Positions 44,500 through 53,603 of a stretch of DNA of 64,000 nt are shown here, one piece after another (within the stretch, counting starts at the first letter, position 1; each line of letters opens with the position of its first letter). Under the pieces are notes generated by a model. It was given only the letters and a program-made list of their open reading frames with translations, had not been told where the DNA came from and made no database searches. The stretch comes from Aquimarina sp. Aq107 (GTDB taxonomy: Bacteria; Bacteroidota; Bacteroidia; Flavobacteriales; Flavobacteriaceae), in contig NZ_OX030782.1 in assembly GCF_943733665.1 (NCBI RefSeq), positions 1-64,000 of the forward strand, in the 5' to 3' direction. A program made the translations under genes and the position numbers.

Positions 44500-47400
44500 A
44501 TGAATACTATTCAAAATATAGATAATATACTTCTTAGAGATGGAACCAGCCAGAACGATCGCAATTCGGATGCTCTGAGCACTGATTACGTGGCTATCGA
44601 AGGACGTAGTTTAGAAGAATCGATTGAAGAAGCACAACGGTTAGCCAAAGAACTTCAGTTTTTTGATGAACAAAATAGACCTACGGGTACTTGGGAATCA
44701 TTTCTTATAGATGATCCGAATATATTTAATCAAAATTCGCTAGAAGGCAGAAAAATACAACAAAAATACTGGGCAAAAGAACTAGCTGCCTATGTAGAAA
44801 ACCCAGAATTATTTTATAATAACACCGAAAAAAAGGCGAAATTATCAAAGCCTCATGTAGTGTTGTTCATTACCTTTCTTAAACTAATGAATCACGTAAA
44901 GTCTAAAATGAATGGACTTACCGAAAAGCATCTCGATTTTTATTATAGAAAATATCTACAATTAAACCCAAAACAGGCAGTACCAGATGTAGTGAATGTA
45001 CTTTTAGAATTAGAAGAGAATACTGAATATCTCGAAGTACAAAAAGGAACCATATTACAGGCAGGAGAAGATGCTGAAGGAAACGAATTACAGTATGTCA
45101 CCAATGAAGATACGGTGATTAGCAAGGCTCAAATAACACAATTAAAAAGTGTTTTTGTATCCAAGCAAGTACGAACTATCCAAAATGTACATCAGGAGAG
45201 AGGAAAGACTAAAGATGCTGCATTTGTAGACATGATGGAAATGGCGCTAGGACATCCAAGTCCAGGAGATGCACTCCCAGATTTTCCAGAAGAATCACAA
45301 ATAGAAGATGTTTTTCAATTACATGAAGCTGTAAAAAATGAGAATTCCAACGCAATTACCTATGTAAAGGAAGTGTTGTTTTTAGAAAGAGATGAGTTTG
45401 ACCGGATTTTTTTAAAGCATCAACAAGACAAAGAAGGTATTCCTATAGATTGGGAAGCTGAGTACGAGTTATTAGAAAAGGCATATGAAAGAAAAATTAT
45501 TCACCAGAGACAACAAAGTTTAAAAGAATTAGATCTCACTAATGGATTTGATACCATGCTAAAGAAGGTGTATGGGAATCCAAATCCAGGAGATTCTTTG
45601 CCTTTTTACAATGGAGAAACAGTATCTTTAGAAAAAGTACTTGAAGATTTACAAGCCTCAAATGAAAACTCCGAGCAAGCATTAGAATATGTGGAAGTAG
45701 AATTATTGTTAAGAAAACAAGATTTTATCCATCTCATGCAAACCAATAGTGATAATACTATTTCCGAAGAAGATAAAAATAAAGTATATCGTATTTTAGA
45801 ATTTTCAGAACGTCAGCTGCGTTCTGTGGTAATTCCTTCTCCAGAAACAGAACAATTATCAGATATTTATGATACTTCTAATGCTAAAGATTTTCTTTTT
45901 AGTCAGTATGATGAGGAAGAAGAAAGTAAAAGGTTCAAAACCTTTGGAGATAGACTAGCCGCAATAGAAGATCATTCTTTAAAACCATCAGAGATTGGAT
46001 TTGCGATTAGTTCTCCAACCCTATTGCTCAAAGATGGAAAACGTACTATTGACGTATTATTAGATCTAAATCTGAGCAACCAAAAAATAGAAGATTTACG
46101 AGCTGTTTTTGATAAAAACGTTCCTTTTCAAACCTATCTAAGTAGCGCAGAACAATGGTTTACGCCAGATGAGGTGCACTATTCTTTAGGGAATTATGTA
46201 GGTAGTCCATCTGAGAACAATCTAAATGTTGAAATAAAAGATCAAACCATTACACGATTAGATACGACTAATTTTAATGTTACTGATATAGGAAATTACA
46301 TCGTAGATACCACTCAAAAAATTTATGAAATTGTAGCTTTTAAAGATGTAAAAATCGTAGAAGTTAAAGAGGTTGGCATAATAGAAACACCTGTAGAGAA
46401 TGTTCAGAAATACAATAAGGATCAGGTATATCTAAATGCGCTGAGAATCCGAATTAAGCTTCAGGATAATGATTTGCCAATTATTTCATTTCCATTTTCG
46501 TCATCTTTTATAGAATCCGATCATCCTGTTATGGTCTGTACATTACAGTCTTCAATAGAAGGGCAAGATGATCAAAATCAGATGCGAAGTAGCTTTCAGC
46601 ACCTAGTAGACGTAGTATTACAAAAAGCCCATATTCGAGCAGATGTTCAGGATATGCAGCATAGTATCATTGAGAATGATGAAGGAACAATCGATACCAA
46701 CAAACCATTTGAACCTTTTGGCTTTCAACCCGAAATAGGAACTAGTCTTTATATCGCTAATGACGAAATATCTCAGAAACGCTTGCAAGATGTAAAGTTG
46801 CATTTAGAATGGGTCAAACAGCCCACATCTTTTGTGAATTATTACAAAAACTATTGGCTTATTCAGGCAGATCATACCGAGGAAGAACTCGCTGCACTAA
46901 ATGATGAACAATTGGCTGAACTTATAGATCAAAAGTTAGGTTTTGATGCTGCTATCATTGAGAGTGACCATGATTTTAAGGCGGATGTCTTTTTACATGA
47001 TCGCAATGCGGAATTATTACTTTCTACAAAGATTGAAGATGAGCAAGGCAATGAAGTAACAGAAGGATTTCCTCTTTTTAATAAAGAAAATAGTATATCC
47101 ATAGATGATATTCCTACAAGGATAAAAAATACTAGTCCAGATTATCAATATAAAGAACGTTTTGGAATACAGACAGACGAAGAAGAAGCATTACTTTGGG
47201 ATCGCTATTTTAGAATAGAATTAACTCCAACAAACTTTCAGCATGTAGTATTCAACACCTTATCTGTTAAGCAAGCAATATCGGAAAAGGTAGATATAAA
47301 AAACTTAAAGATTAATCCACCATATCAGCCTAAGCTTAAAAAACTTGGAATCTCATATACATCTTGTGATACTATTCTAGCAAAAACTGCGGTGGATAGT

Positions 47401-48696
47401 ACGAATAAGATATTTCATATACATCCTTTTGGATATGATGATATAACTCCTGGAGAAGAAAGTACGCTAATTCCTGCGTATAAGGATGAAGGCTCATTAT
47501 ATCTGGGAATCGCAGAGGTAAATACACCACAGGTACTTTCATTTTTATTTCAAATGGCAGAAGGAAGTGCAGATCCAGAAGTAGAAAAACCAGTAGTGAA
47601 ATGGAGTTATCTACGAAATAATGAATGGATAACATTAGCACCTTCTAACCTACTAAAGGATGGTACGAATGGATTACTGAATACAGGGATCGTAAAAGTT
47701 AGAATACCTGAAGATGCTACCCAAGGTGGTACCTTAATGCCATCGCATTTACATTGGATTAAGATAAGTGCGTTTAAAAATATTGAAGGAGTATCTGACA
47801 CTATTGATATTCGGAGTCAGGTGATTAGTGCCACACTCGCTAGTGAAACAGTAGCGCCAGTACATTTTGAAAATCCATTGACAGTAGATACGATTACCGA
47901 AGAACTCAACCAAATACCTGAAGTAGCAAAAATTACGCAACCTTTTACATCTAGTAAAGGGAAACCGGTAGAAAAGGGAGATGCCTTATATAAGCGAATC
48001 AGTGAACGTTTACGGCACAAGAACAGAGCGTTGACGATGTGGGATTATGAACATATGATATTACATCAGTTCCCAGAGATCTATAAAACGAAATGTCTTC
48101 CGGCTTCGGATCGTATCGGGGGAGTAGATGTGATTGTAGTTCCAGATATTAAAGGAAAATTACCATTTAATCCTTTTGCTCCAAAAGTAGCAACAGATAC
48201 ACTTCTTAAGATCAATTCGTATCTAGAAAATCTGGCTCCGACCTATGCCGAGATATCAGTTTCGAACCCTTCTTATTTACAAGTTTCTACAGAATGTGTT
48301 GTAAAATTTTATCCTGGATATGATGAAGTTTTTTATAAAGGAAAGCTAATAGAAGAAATCAAAAGATTCATGTCTCCGTGGGCATATGGAGAGGATAACG
48401 AAATTCAAATCGGAGGATCACTCCATGCTAGTCTGATTATCAACTTCATTGCAGAACGTCCTTATATCGATTATGTAGCAAACCTAAAATTATTTCAAAG
48501 CGAAGACGGAAAGACGTTTACCGATGTACGAAGTCTGAATGAAGGCAAATCTATCGTAACGCCCTCGCAACCCGACATGATTATGGTAGCTGCCCAAATA
48601 CACGAAGTCTATGTAGTTAACGAAAATGGATTCGAAGAAGACAGCTTTGAAGGAATTAATTATATGGAAATAAGCAAAGACTTTATCGTAACATAA
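44500..48696 (+). CDS. eCIS baseplate J/gp6-like wedge protein (Afp11-like)
   Basis: A 1398-residue baseplate protein, large for the family. The C-terminal half has the baseplate J signature: KGDALYKRISERLRHKNRALTMWDYEHMILHQFPEIYKTKCLP, then VDVIVVPDIKGKLPFNPFAPKV, and a final FMSPWAYGEDNEIQIGGSLHAS. The N-terminal region holds a tandem ~108-residue duplication (245-350 and 353-460, each with GHPSPGD/GNPNPGD and a helix ending in E-V-x-L-L/F-x-R-x-x-F). Together with gp25 and the Afp12-like protein, it forms the wedges that trigger contraction. The added repeats may form an outer cage. Confidence 0.88.
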   Translation: MNTIQNIDNILLRDGTSQNDRNSDALSTDYVAIEGRSLEESIEEAQRLAKELQFFDEQNRPTGTWESFLIDDPNIFNQNSLEGRKIQQKYWAKELAAYVENPELFYNNTEKKAKLSKPHVVLFITFLKLMNHVKSKMNGLTEKHLDFYYRKYLQLNPKQAVPDVVNVLLELEENTEYLEVQKGTILQAGEDAEGNELQYVTNEDTVISKAQITQLKSVFVSKQVRTIQNVHQERGKTKDAAFVDMMEMALGHPSPGDALPDFPEESQIEDVFQLHEAVKNENSNAITYVKEVLFLERDEFDRIFLKHQQDKEGIPIDWEAEYELLEKAYERKIIHQRQQSLKELDLTNGFDTMLKKVYGNPNPGDSLPFYNGETVSLEKVLEDLQASNENSEQALEYVEVELLLRKQDFIHLMQTNSDNTISEEDKNKVYRILEFSERQLRSVVIPSPETEQLSDIYDTSNAKDFLFSQYDEEEESKRFKTFGDRLAAIEDHSLKPSEIGFAISSPTLLLKDGKRTIDVLLDLNLSNQKIEDLRAVFDKNVPFQTYLSSAEQWFTPDEVHYSLGNYVGSPSENNLNVEIKDQTITRLDTTNFNVTDIGNYIVDTTQKIYEIVAFKDVKIVEVKEVGIIETPVENVQKYNKDQVYLNALRIRIKLQDNDLPIISFPFSSSFIESDHPVMVCTLQSSIEGQDDQNQMRSSFQHLVDVVLQKAHIRADVQDMQHSIIENDEGTIDTNKPFEPFGFQPEIGTSLYIANDEISQKRLQDVKLHLEWVKQPTSFVNYYKNYWLIQADHTEEELAALNDEQLAELIDQKLGFDAAIIESDHDFKADVFLHDRNAELLLSTKIEDEQGNEVTEGFPLFNKENSISIDDIPTRIKNTSPDYQYKERFGIQTDEEEALLWDRYFRIELTPTNFQHVVFNTLSVKQAISEKVDIKNLKINPPYQPKLKKLGISYTSCDTILAKTAVDSTNKIFHIHPFGYDDITPGEESTLIPAYKDEGSLYLGIAEVNTPQVLSFLFQMAEGSADPEVEKPVVKWSYLRNNEWITLAPSNLLKDGTNGLLNTGIVKVRIPEDATQGGTLMPSHLHWIKISAFKNIEGVSDTIDIRSQVISATLASETVAPVHFENPLTVDTITEELNQIPEVAKITQPFTSSKGKPVEKGDALYKRISERLRHKNRALTMWDYEHMILHQFPEIYKTKCLPASDRIGGVDVIVVPDIKGKLPFNPFAPKVATDTLLKINSYLENLAPTYAEISVSNPSYLQVSTECVVKFYPGYDEVFYKGKLIEEIKRFMSPWAYGEDNEIQIGGSLHASLIINFIAERPYIDYVANLKLFQSEDGKTFTDVRSLNEGKSIVTPSQPDMIMVAAQIHEVYVVNENGFEEDSFEGINYMEISKDFIVT

Positions 48697-48728
48697 AATC
48701 TTGAAACTAAAGTAATAAATACAGTCTT

Positions 48729-49913
48729 ATGGAAATCAATAAAAGAAATAGAACAGAACTCAAGGAATATTTTAAGATTAATGATAAACCTACTCAAGAA
48801 GAGTTTTCAGATTTTATAGAAGCCAGTATTAATCAAGCAGAAGACGGGATCGCGAAAGTACAAGGTAATCCGTTGTCTATACAAGCAGAAGGAGAGCGAA
48901 TAGGTACACAAGAGATTGTAGATCTCTATGAAAATTTGGCGGATGATAATCCACAATGGTCTATTAATTTAAATCCAAGAGTAAATGCTGAAGAACCATT
49001 GAGTAATCAATCTGGATTAAATATCAAAGACGTAACAGGACAGAGTCGTTTGTTTATCAAATCTGGAGAAGGTAATGTTGGGATTGGGACAATAGAACCG
49101 TTAGCACCCCTTACGGTAAAAGGAAATACAACTTTTGATAAACCTGTCGGGGCAATGCAAATTTCTGAAGATACCATCCTATTTGGAGGCAAAAATACGA
49201 ATGAACATAAAGATTCTGCAAAGATTGAAGTAGGCGCTACCACCTTAAGATTATTTGGAAAATCAACAAATAGCGATCCTGCTACCAGAAAAGTAGAGAT
49301 TATTGCCGATGGCGGAACTCATATTCAAGGAGCGGTATCGGTGCAAGGCGATATAACGGTAAAAAAATTGAAGGCAGAGAATATTTCTACGAATACAGAT
49401 TTGGATAAAGAAGGTGCTAGCCATGATAGGATTCCTACCCAAATGGCAGTAAAAAGCTATGTGGATACACGAATGCCAAAAGGAGTAATTGTTATGTGGT
49501 CCGGAAATATTAGTAGTATTCCTGTAGGATGGGTATTGTGTGATGGGCAGCAAGGTACTCCCAACTTATCAGGGAGGTTTATTGTAGGATTTGACAAAGG
49601 AAATTCACAATATCAGATTGGAAAAACAGGAGGAAAAGAAGAAGTAAGTCTAACCACTGGCCAATTACCATCACATAGTCATTCAGGAACTACTGGGGAA
49701 GCCGGCGAACACGCACATAATTTTACGGGAGCAGCTAAACGAGGAGATGGATCTGGTACAGGAAGTTCTAATGATTATTATAAAGCATTCACCAGAACTA
49801 CCCAACCTGCAGGTAAGCATAGACATTCCTTTAATACCAATAAGACTGGAAGCAATCAACCTCATGAAAACCGTCCACCGTATTTCGCATTGGCATATAT
49901 CATGAAATTATAA
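48729..49913 (+). CDS. eCIS tail fibre with phage tail collar domain, copy 1
   Basis: A 394-residue fibre-like protein. Residues 1-80 (NRTELKEYFKINDKPTQEEF, AEDGIAKVQGNPLS) are shared nearly word for word with the next gene and are likely the baseplate attachment part. A beta-rich shaft follows (DVTGQSRLFIKSGEGNVGIGTIEPLAPL). The tail collar domain spans about 250-394 (MPKGVIVMWSGN, IPVGWVLCDGQQGTPNLSGRFIVG, QLPSHSHSG, and the end ENRPPYFALAYIMKL). Such proteins bind the target cell. The tip with several His residues may hold a metal as in T4 gp12. Confidence 0.88.
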   Translation: MEINKRNRTELKEYFKINDKPTQEEFSDFIEASINQAEDGIAKVQGNPLSIQAEGERIGTQEIVDLYENLADDNPQWSINLNPRVNAEEPLSNQSGLNIKDVTGQSRLFIKSGEGNVGIGTIEPLAPLTVKGNTTFDKPVGAMQISEDTILFGGKNTNEHKDSAKIEVGATTLRLFGKSTNSDPATRKVEIIADGGTHIQGAVSVQGDITVKKLKAENISTNTDLDKEGASHDRIPTQMAVKSYVDTRMPKGVIVMWSGNISSIPVGWVLCDGQQGTPNLSGRFIVGFDKGNSQYQIGKTGGKEEVSLTTGQLPSHSHSGTTGEAGEHAHNFTGAAKRGDGSGTGSSNDYYKAFTRTTQPAGKHRHSFNTNKTGSNQPHENRPPYFALAYIMKL

Positions 49914-49974
49914 ACCAAAAAGAAAAGATTGTAGCAATTACAGAAGATTTAACATCCTAAAAAAATTAGAAGAA

Positions 49975-51081
49975 GTGGAAATCAATAAAAAAAATAGAAC
50001 GGAACTTAAAGGTTTTTTTAAGATTAATGACAAGCCTACACAAGAGGAGTTTGCAGATTTTATAGAAGCTGTGTTGAACCAAGCAGAAGATGGTATCGCA
50101 AAAGTACAAGGAAACCCATTGTCTGTGCAAACAGAAGGAGAGCGAGTTGGCACACAAGAAGTGTTGGATCTATATGAGAGTTTTTCTGATGATAATCCAC
50201 AATGGTCTATTAACCTAAATCCAAGAGTTAATTCTGATACACCCAATAGTAATCAGCCTGGTTTTAATATCAAAGATACTACTGGGCAAAGTAGACTATT
50301 TATTAAGTCAGGAGAGGGAAATGTTGGTATAGGAACCATAGAACCGACAGCCAAACTTACAGTTGAAGGGAAAGATACAGCTCCATTAATTTCTATAACT
50401 GATACCACCAATAACTCCACTACTATTTTCAAGGTTTCTAAAAAAGAAGGAGTTGCTATAAAAGGAACATTGCAGGTAGAAGGAGATCTAAAAGCATCTA
50501 ATATTTCGGATAATGAAGAATTGGATAATACTACAACTAGTCATGATAAACTCGCCACCCAAAAAGCGGTAAAGACCTATGTAGATACACGCTTGCCAAA
50601 AGGTCTCATTTCTATGTGGTCTGGACAAGATATCCCCAAAGGTTGGGTATTATGTGATGGAACCAATAACACTCCTGACTTATCAGGAAGATTTATCGTA
50701 GGAATGGAAAAGAATAATCCAGAATACCAAATTGGTGAAAAAGGAGGGGCAAAAGAAGTAACCCTTACTGAAGCACAAATGCCAACTCATACCCATTTAG
50801 ATAATGGTCATACACATGGAGTAAATGATCCAGGTCATAACCATAATCATGGAAGTTTTAATGGATTAGTAAGATTTACCAATAAGGATACCACGGATAC
50901 AATGGATAATAATACTGGCAGTGGTAGAGAGTTTGCCTTAAATAATTTTGGAACAATTCAGAGCAATAAAACAGGTGTTTCTATTAAAACTGCCAAAGCA
51001 AATTTACAATCAACAGGAGGCAATAAAGCTCATGAAAACCGACCTCCATATTTCGTTCTGGCATACATCATGAAATTATAA
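49975..51081 (+). CDS. eCIS tail fibre with phage tail collar domain, copy 2
   Basis: A 368-residue paralogue of the preceding fibre. The first 130 residues and the collar core (WVLCDGTNNTPDLSGRFIVG; final ENRPPYFVLAYIMKL) are conserved. The shaft is shorter, and the tip between them differs, with a His-rich stretch (THTHLDNGHTHGVNDPGHNH). It starts at GTG 49975, in the same place as the ATG of copy 1. Two fibres with a common base and different tips suggest two receptor specificities, either mixed on one particle or used alternately. Confidence 0.87.
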   Translation: MEINKKNRTELKGFFKINDKPTQEEFADFIEAVLNQAEDGIAKVQGNPLSVQTEGERVGTQEVLDLYESFSDDNPQWSINLNPRVNSDTPNSNQPGFNIKDTTGQSRLFIKSGEGNVGIGTIEPTAKLTVEGKDTAPLISITDTTNNSTTIFKVSKKEGVAIKGTLQVEGDLKASNISDNEELDNTTTSHDKLATQKAVKTYVDTRLPKGLISMWSGQDIPKGWVLCDGTNNTPDLSGRFIVGMEKNNPEYQIGEKGGAKEVTLTEAQMPTHTHLDNGHTHGVNDPGHNHNHGSFNGLVRFTNKDTTDTMDNNTGSGREFALNNFGTIQSNKTGVSIKTAKANLQSTGGNKAHENRPPYFVLAYIMKL

Positions 51082-51150
51082 TCATTTCAAAAGCTACAGC
51101 AATAGATACATATCATTTTGTAGAAATACGAACAATAATTACCTTTTACA

Positions 51151-53592
51151 ATGACAGATACAATCACCATACCTAAAGAAGTATCTCAAAATAGTGCATT
51201 AAGCTATGAATTCCTTAGAACAGAAGGAATGCAACTGATCCAAAAAATGGCGGCAGATACATGGACCGATCATAATATTCATGATCCTGGTATTACGATT
51301 TTAGAGCAAGTATGTTATGCAGTCACTGATCTGGCATATCGAATGGAATTTGATATACAGGATTTGATAGGGAATAACCATAAGAGTTTGTACAGTCCAG
51401 CGACCATATTGACTACCAACCCGGTGACCCTTATGGATATTCGTAAGATGGTAATTGATATAGAAGGAGTTAAAAATGCGTGGGTAGAAAAAGTAATTCC
51501 AAAAAATGCAAATGAACTTGAACCTAGTATTCCCAAAGGATTGTTTCGTGTATTTATAGAAAAAGATGGATTATTTGATATTCCAGGAAGTAAGATCATT
51601 CCCGCTGTCCGAGAAAAACTAAATAGCTGTCGTTCTATTTGTGAAGATTTTGAAGAGATCAAACTATTAGATACGCAAGGGGTAAGATTACAAGGTGTTA
51701 TCGAAATTGCTGATAACGTAGACGATATCCATGAGCTAGTGGCCAATATGTTACATCGTGTAGGGACTCATTTTTCGCCACGCATTCCTTTTTACACCTT
51801 GCAGCAACAACTAGAAAAAGGGAAAACAACGGATGAGATTTTTGATGGCCCACGATTACATCATGGTTTTATGGAAGATCAGGATATCGCCAAAGCCTAT
51901 CGTAAAGAAGAAATCCAAACCTCGGATGTGATTAAAGAAATAATGGATCAACCGGGTGTATTAGTAATCGATAAACTGGCACTTGCTACGGGGACTAACA
52001 CAATAAAAAATTGGCTCTTACCATTGGATACTTCTAAAACACCTATTCTGGATGTTGATGGTACCTTATCGCAATTATCTTTTACTTCCAAAGGCCTTAC
52101 GGTAAGTGTTGATATAGAACGAATCAAACAATTATATAATCAAAAAAGAACAGAGGAAGTATCCAGATTAGGATCATTAATAGAAAAAGATATCATTTTG
52201 CCTACATCTGATGCACTATCATTAGATCAATACTATCCGATTCAGAATCAATTTCCGATGAATTATGGTATTGGAGAAATAGGAGTGCCAGATTCTGCTT
52301 CAGCTACCAGAAAAGCGCAAGCAAAACAATTAAGTGGATATTTACTGTTTTTTGAGCAAACCCTTGCTAATTATTTTTCGCAGTTAGCGAGTTTCAAAAG
52401 ACTAATGAGTTTTGATGGGGATGATACCAGTACGTATTTTAATCAAAATTTATTGGAGTGTGTTCCTGGAATTTCAGAGTTGCTAGGCAGTCCGGAGAGC
52501 TATACTTCGTATCTACAGGAAATGACTGCTGATACGAATATAGGATTGTTAAGAAAAAATAAATTCTTGAATCACTTGTTAGCTCGATTTGCGGAGAAGT
52601 TTACTTCTTACGGAATGGTAGTAAAAGATATTACTGATGATCAAGATACTTCAGATAAAAAATTAATTAAAGACAAAGCACGATTTTTAAAAGAATATCC
52701 TGTTGTTAGTGGTTGCAAAGCAAAAGGATATGATATCAAAAGTGATCTTTGGAATACTGAAAATGTCTCTGGATTAGAAAGAAGAATTGCTTTAAAAATC
52801 GGGATCGAAGATTACAGTCGTAGAAATTTGGGAGATGGGGAATCGGCTGGATTACATATGATAGAGCATGTGCTATTGCGATCCAGAAAATCTTATCCTT
52901 ATCCTTTTGTAGTAGGTTATGGCATATCCTCAATCACAACATTTGAGGCTGCTATCACAGAAGAGTTTACACGATGTATCATCGGTGATCATGATTTGCT
53001 ACCAGGTGAAGAAGTAGTAATTACCAACAATGATCACTACAACGGTATCTATACGGTACTGGCCGTTGGGGATGACTTTTTTGAGATCAAAGCACCTTTT
53101 CAGGAATCAGAAACAGGAGCGGTTTGGAAGCGTATGCATGATATACGATATTATTTACGCTCGGCTGCGATTCAAAGTTTTAGAGCGGCAACTAATTCCA
53201 ATCATACCTTTTGTCAGATAGGAGCACATTCTTTACAAGTTGGAGACCTTATAGAAATTACCAAAACAACCCATTATAATGGAGAGCATACCATTATTTC
53301 GATATCCAACGATGGTTTCGAAATCGATGTGCCTTTTGCTGAGGAAGAGGAAACGGGACGATGGATGGCTTCGGAAACTTTGAAAGATCCCTATTCTTTA
53401 CAGCTCACGTTTATGCTTCCTTCATGGATAGAAAGATATCAGGATGATGATTTCAAAAAATTCATAGCCTTAACCATTAGAGAAGAAACACCTGTGCATA
53501 TCAGAACCAATATTCAATGGTTAGATCAAGAGGAGATGCAAGAATTTGATCGTGCGTATCATCGTTTCCTTACTGAAATTCAAAACGGATAA
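51151..53592 (+). CDS. eCIS baseplate protein (Afp12-like)
   Basis: An 813-residue protein. The start (NSALSYEFLRTEGMQLIQKMA, then DHNIHDPGITILEQVCYAVTDLAYR) matches the beginning of Afp12/Pvc12-type baseplate proteins of Bacteroidota eCIS, where the DPGIT-x-LE segment is highly conserved. Two copies of a small beta module follow near residues 608-655 and 687-735 (GEEVVITNNDHYNGIYTVLAV and GDLIEITKTTHYNGEHTIISI, each ending in F-E-I-x-x-P-F). The C terminus has SLQLTFMLPSWIERYQDDDFKKF. It likely joins the wedge protein to the fibres encoded just before. Confidence 0.8.
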   Translation: MTDTITIPKEVSQNSALSYEFLRTEGMQLIQKMAADTWTDHNIHDPGITILEQVCYAVTDLAYRMEFDIQDLIGNNHKSLYSPATILTTNPVTLMDIRKMVIDIEGVKNAWVEKVIPKNANELEPSIPKGLFRVFIEKDGLFDIPGSKIIPAVREKLNSCRSICEDFEEIKLLDTQGVRLQGVIEIADNVDDIHELVANMLHRVGTHFSPRIPFYTLQQQLEKGKTTDEIFDGPRLHHGFMEDQDIAKAYRKEEIQTSDVIKEIMDQPGVLVIDKLALATGTNTIKNWLLPLDTSKTPILDVDGTLSQLSFTSKGLTVSVDIERIKQLYNQKRTEEVSRLGSLIEKDIILPTSDALSLDQYYPIQNQFPMNYGIGEIGVPDSASATRKAQAKQLSGYLLFFEQTLANYFSQLASFKRLMSFDGDDTSTYFNQNLLECVPGISELLGSPESYTSYLQEMTADTNIGLLRKNKFLNHLLARFAEKFTSYGMVVKDITDDQDTSDKKLIKDKARFLKEYPVVSGCKAKGYDIKSDLWNTENVSGLERRIALKIGIEDYSRRNLGDGESAGLHMIEHVLLRSRKSYPYPFVVGYGISSITTFEAAITEEFTRCIIGDHDLLPGEEVVITNNDHYNGIYTVLAVGDDFFEIKAPFQESETGAVWKRMHDIRYYLRSAAIQSFRAATNSNHTFCQIGAHSLQVGDLIEITKTTHYNGEHTIISISNDGFEIDVPFAEEEETGRWMASETLKDPYSLQLTFMLPSWIERYQDDDFKKFIALTIREETPVHIRTNIQWLDQEEMQEFDRAYHRFLTEIQNG

Positions 53593-53603
53593 AAGACCGG
53601 ATT

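Noticed and set aside
51315-51746. Minus-strand ORF of 143 codons within the Afp12-like gene
   Set aside because: It overlaps a conserved coding region fully, has no family features and no promoter; it is a frame shadow.
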